Assembly (NCBI GenBank): GCA_028707105.1
Contig: JAQTUY010000092.1
Location: 1 to 6,535, forward strand
Direction: 5' to 3'
Source: Candidatus Omnitrophota bacterium
Lineage (GTDB): Bacteria; Omnitrophota; Koll11; Gygaellales; JAQTUY01
DNA length: 6,535 nt
The notes beneath the pieces are model-generated. The model was given only the letters and a program-made list of their open reading frames with translations, was not told the DNA's origin and did not search any database. How positions within the stretch are numbered: position 1 is the first letter of the stretch; each line of letters opens with the position of its first letter. This document shows positions 5,844-6,535 of this stretch, piece after piece. A program made the translations under genes and the position numbers.

Positions 5844-6535
5844 ATGAACGGAGAACTTTTAGCGATATTAGATCAGATCGAGAGGGAGAAGGGCATAAAA
5901 AAGGAAGTGTTGATACAGGCGGTGGAAACTGCCCTGGTCAGCGCCTCCCGTAAGGTGCTCGATATTGACCCTGAAGAAGATCTGCGGGTCGAGATAGACC
6001 GGCACAACGGCAAGATCAGGGCGTATAAGGCCGATAAGGAGATCAACGATATTGATTTTGGCCGTATTGCCGCGCAGACCGCCAAGCAGGTTATTATCCA
6101 GAAGATCCGCGAAGCGGAGAAAGATGTGGTGTTTACTGAATTCCAGAGCCGCATCGGCGAGATCGTCAGCGGGACCGTCTATCGTTTTGAAAAGGGCAAT
6201 ATTGTGGTGGACCTGCTGGGCAAGTCCGAAGGCCTGCTTCTTCGCCGCGAGCAGTCGCCTAAGGAAGAATTTAAACAGGGGCAGCGTATTCGCGCCTTCC
6301 TGTTGGAAGTTAAAAAGGAAGCCAAGGGGCCGCAGATCGTCCTTTCCCGGGCGCACCCCAATTTCGTAAAAAAGCTTTTTGAGCTTGAGGTCCCGGAAAT
6401 ATACGAGGGGATAGTCGAAGTAAAATCCATCTCCCGCCAGGCCGGAGAGCGGACCAAGATAGCCGTATATTCTAAAAACGATAAAGTAGATTCTGTCGGC
6501 GCCTGCGTGGGGATGCGCGGCGGCCGGGTAAAGAA
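5844..6535 (+). CDS. nusA: Transcription termination/antitermination factor NusA, N-terminal part (cut by window end)
   Basis: NusA binds RNA polymerase and nascent RNA and modulates pausing, termination and antitermination. About 230 codons are present with no stop before the right edge, so the gene continues outside. The N-terminal RNAP-binding domain covers about residues 1-104, with FGRIAAQTAKQVIIQKIREAE beginning at 72. The S1 RNA-binding domain starts near G105 (GEIVSGTVYRFEKGNIVVDL) and runs to LSRAHPNF. The first KH domain begins with FELEVPEIYEGIVEVK and reaches VGACVGMRGGRVK at the edge, with Gly where Ser or Ala is more usual. The N-terminal domain is about 30 residues short. In E. 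coli or Thermotoga NusA, as I recall them, an acidic segment separates the IDRxxG strand from the FGRIAAQ helix; here IDRHNGKIRAYK (51-62) leads almost directly into it. The frame is clean around this shortening. infB is expected downstream by common synteny. Confidence 0.96.
   Translation, partial: MNGELLAILDQIEREKGIKKEVLIQAVETALVSASRKVLDIDPEEDLRVEIDRHNGKIRAYKADKEINDIDFGRIAAQTAKQVIIQKIREAEKDVVFTEFQSRIGEIVSGTVYRFEKGNIVVDLLGKSEGLLLRREQSPKEEFKQGQRIRAFLLEVKKEAKGPQIVLSRAHPNFVKKLFELEVPEIYEGIVEVKSISRQAGERTKIAVYSKNDKVDSVGACVGMRGGRVK

Noticed and set aside
5868..6356. Open frame of 162 codons on the minus strand opposite nusA
   Set aside because: The plus strand encodes unmistakable NusA across the whole span, and the antisense product has no family motif.

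Overview
The window is a gene-dense, all plus-strand block of seven housekeeping genes in the order cdsA, dxr, rseP, ispG, proS, rimP, nusA. The last gene runs off the right edge. Every junction is an overlap or a short gap: 1-base overlap, 7-base gap, 12-base gap, 25-base overlap, 8-base overlap and 50-base gap. I see no internal terminator and no convincing internal promoter, so one long transcription unit is the simplest reading. No mobile element, CRISPR array, tRNA, rRNA or unexplained gene is visible, and no stretch of 300 bases lacks a gene.

Positions 10-4107 hold an envelope and isoprenoid half: CDP-diacylglycerol synthesis (cdsA), the second step of the MEP isoprenoid pathway (dxr), an intramembrane site-2 protease (rseP) and the sixth MEP-pathway enzyme (ispG). 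Positions 4083-6535 hold an information-processing half: prolyl-tRNA synthetase (proS), the 30S maturation factor rimP, and the transcription elongation factor nusA. This joins two widely conserved bacterial neighbourhoods (uppS-cdsA-dxr-rseP, and rimP-nusA-infB) through ispG and proS, as in many Gram-positive and deep-branching bacteria. The polC found between proS and rimP in Firmicutes is absent here.

The organism is a bacterium using the MEP pathway. GC content is intermediate (roughly half, by eye), and ATA (Ile) and AGG (Arg) codons are common in all genes. Several proteins are shorter than the usual forms. Together with the gene order this suggests an uncultivated or deep-branching lineage; Omnitrophota or a relative is my best guess, but it is inference from memory and not proven by the sequence.

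The window does not appear to contain a new multi-gene system. The most notable points are protein-level reductions. The prolyl-tRNA synthetase lacks the usual editing insertion and carries a four-cysteine zinc-knuckle-like segment in its place. The NusA N-terminal domain is missing about 30 residues. IspG has a shortened loop, and CdsA has a diverged C-terminal signature.
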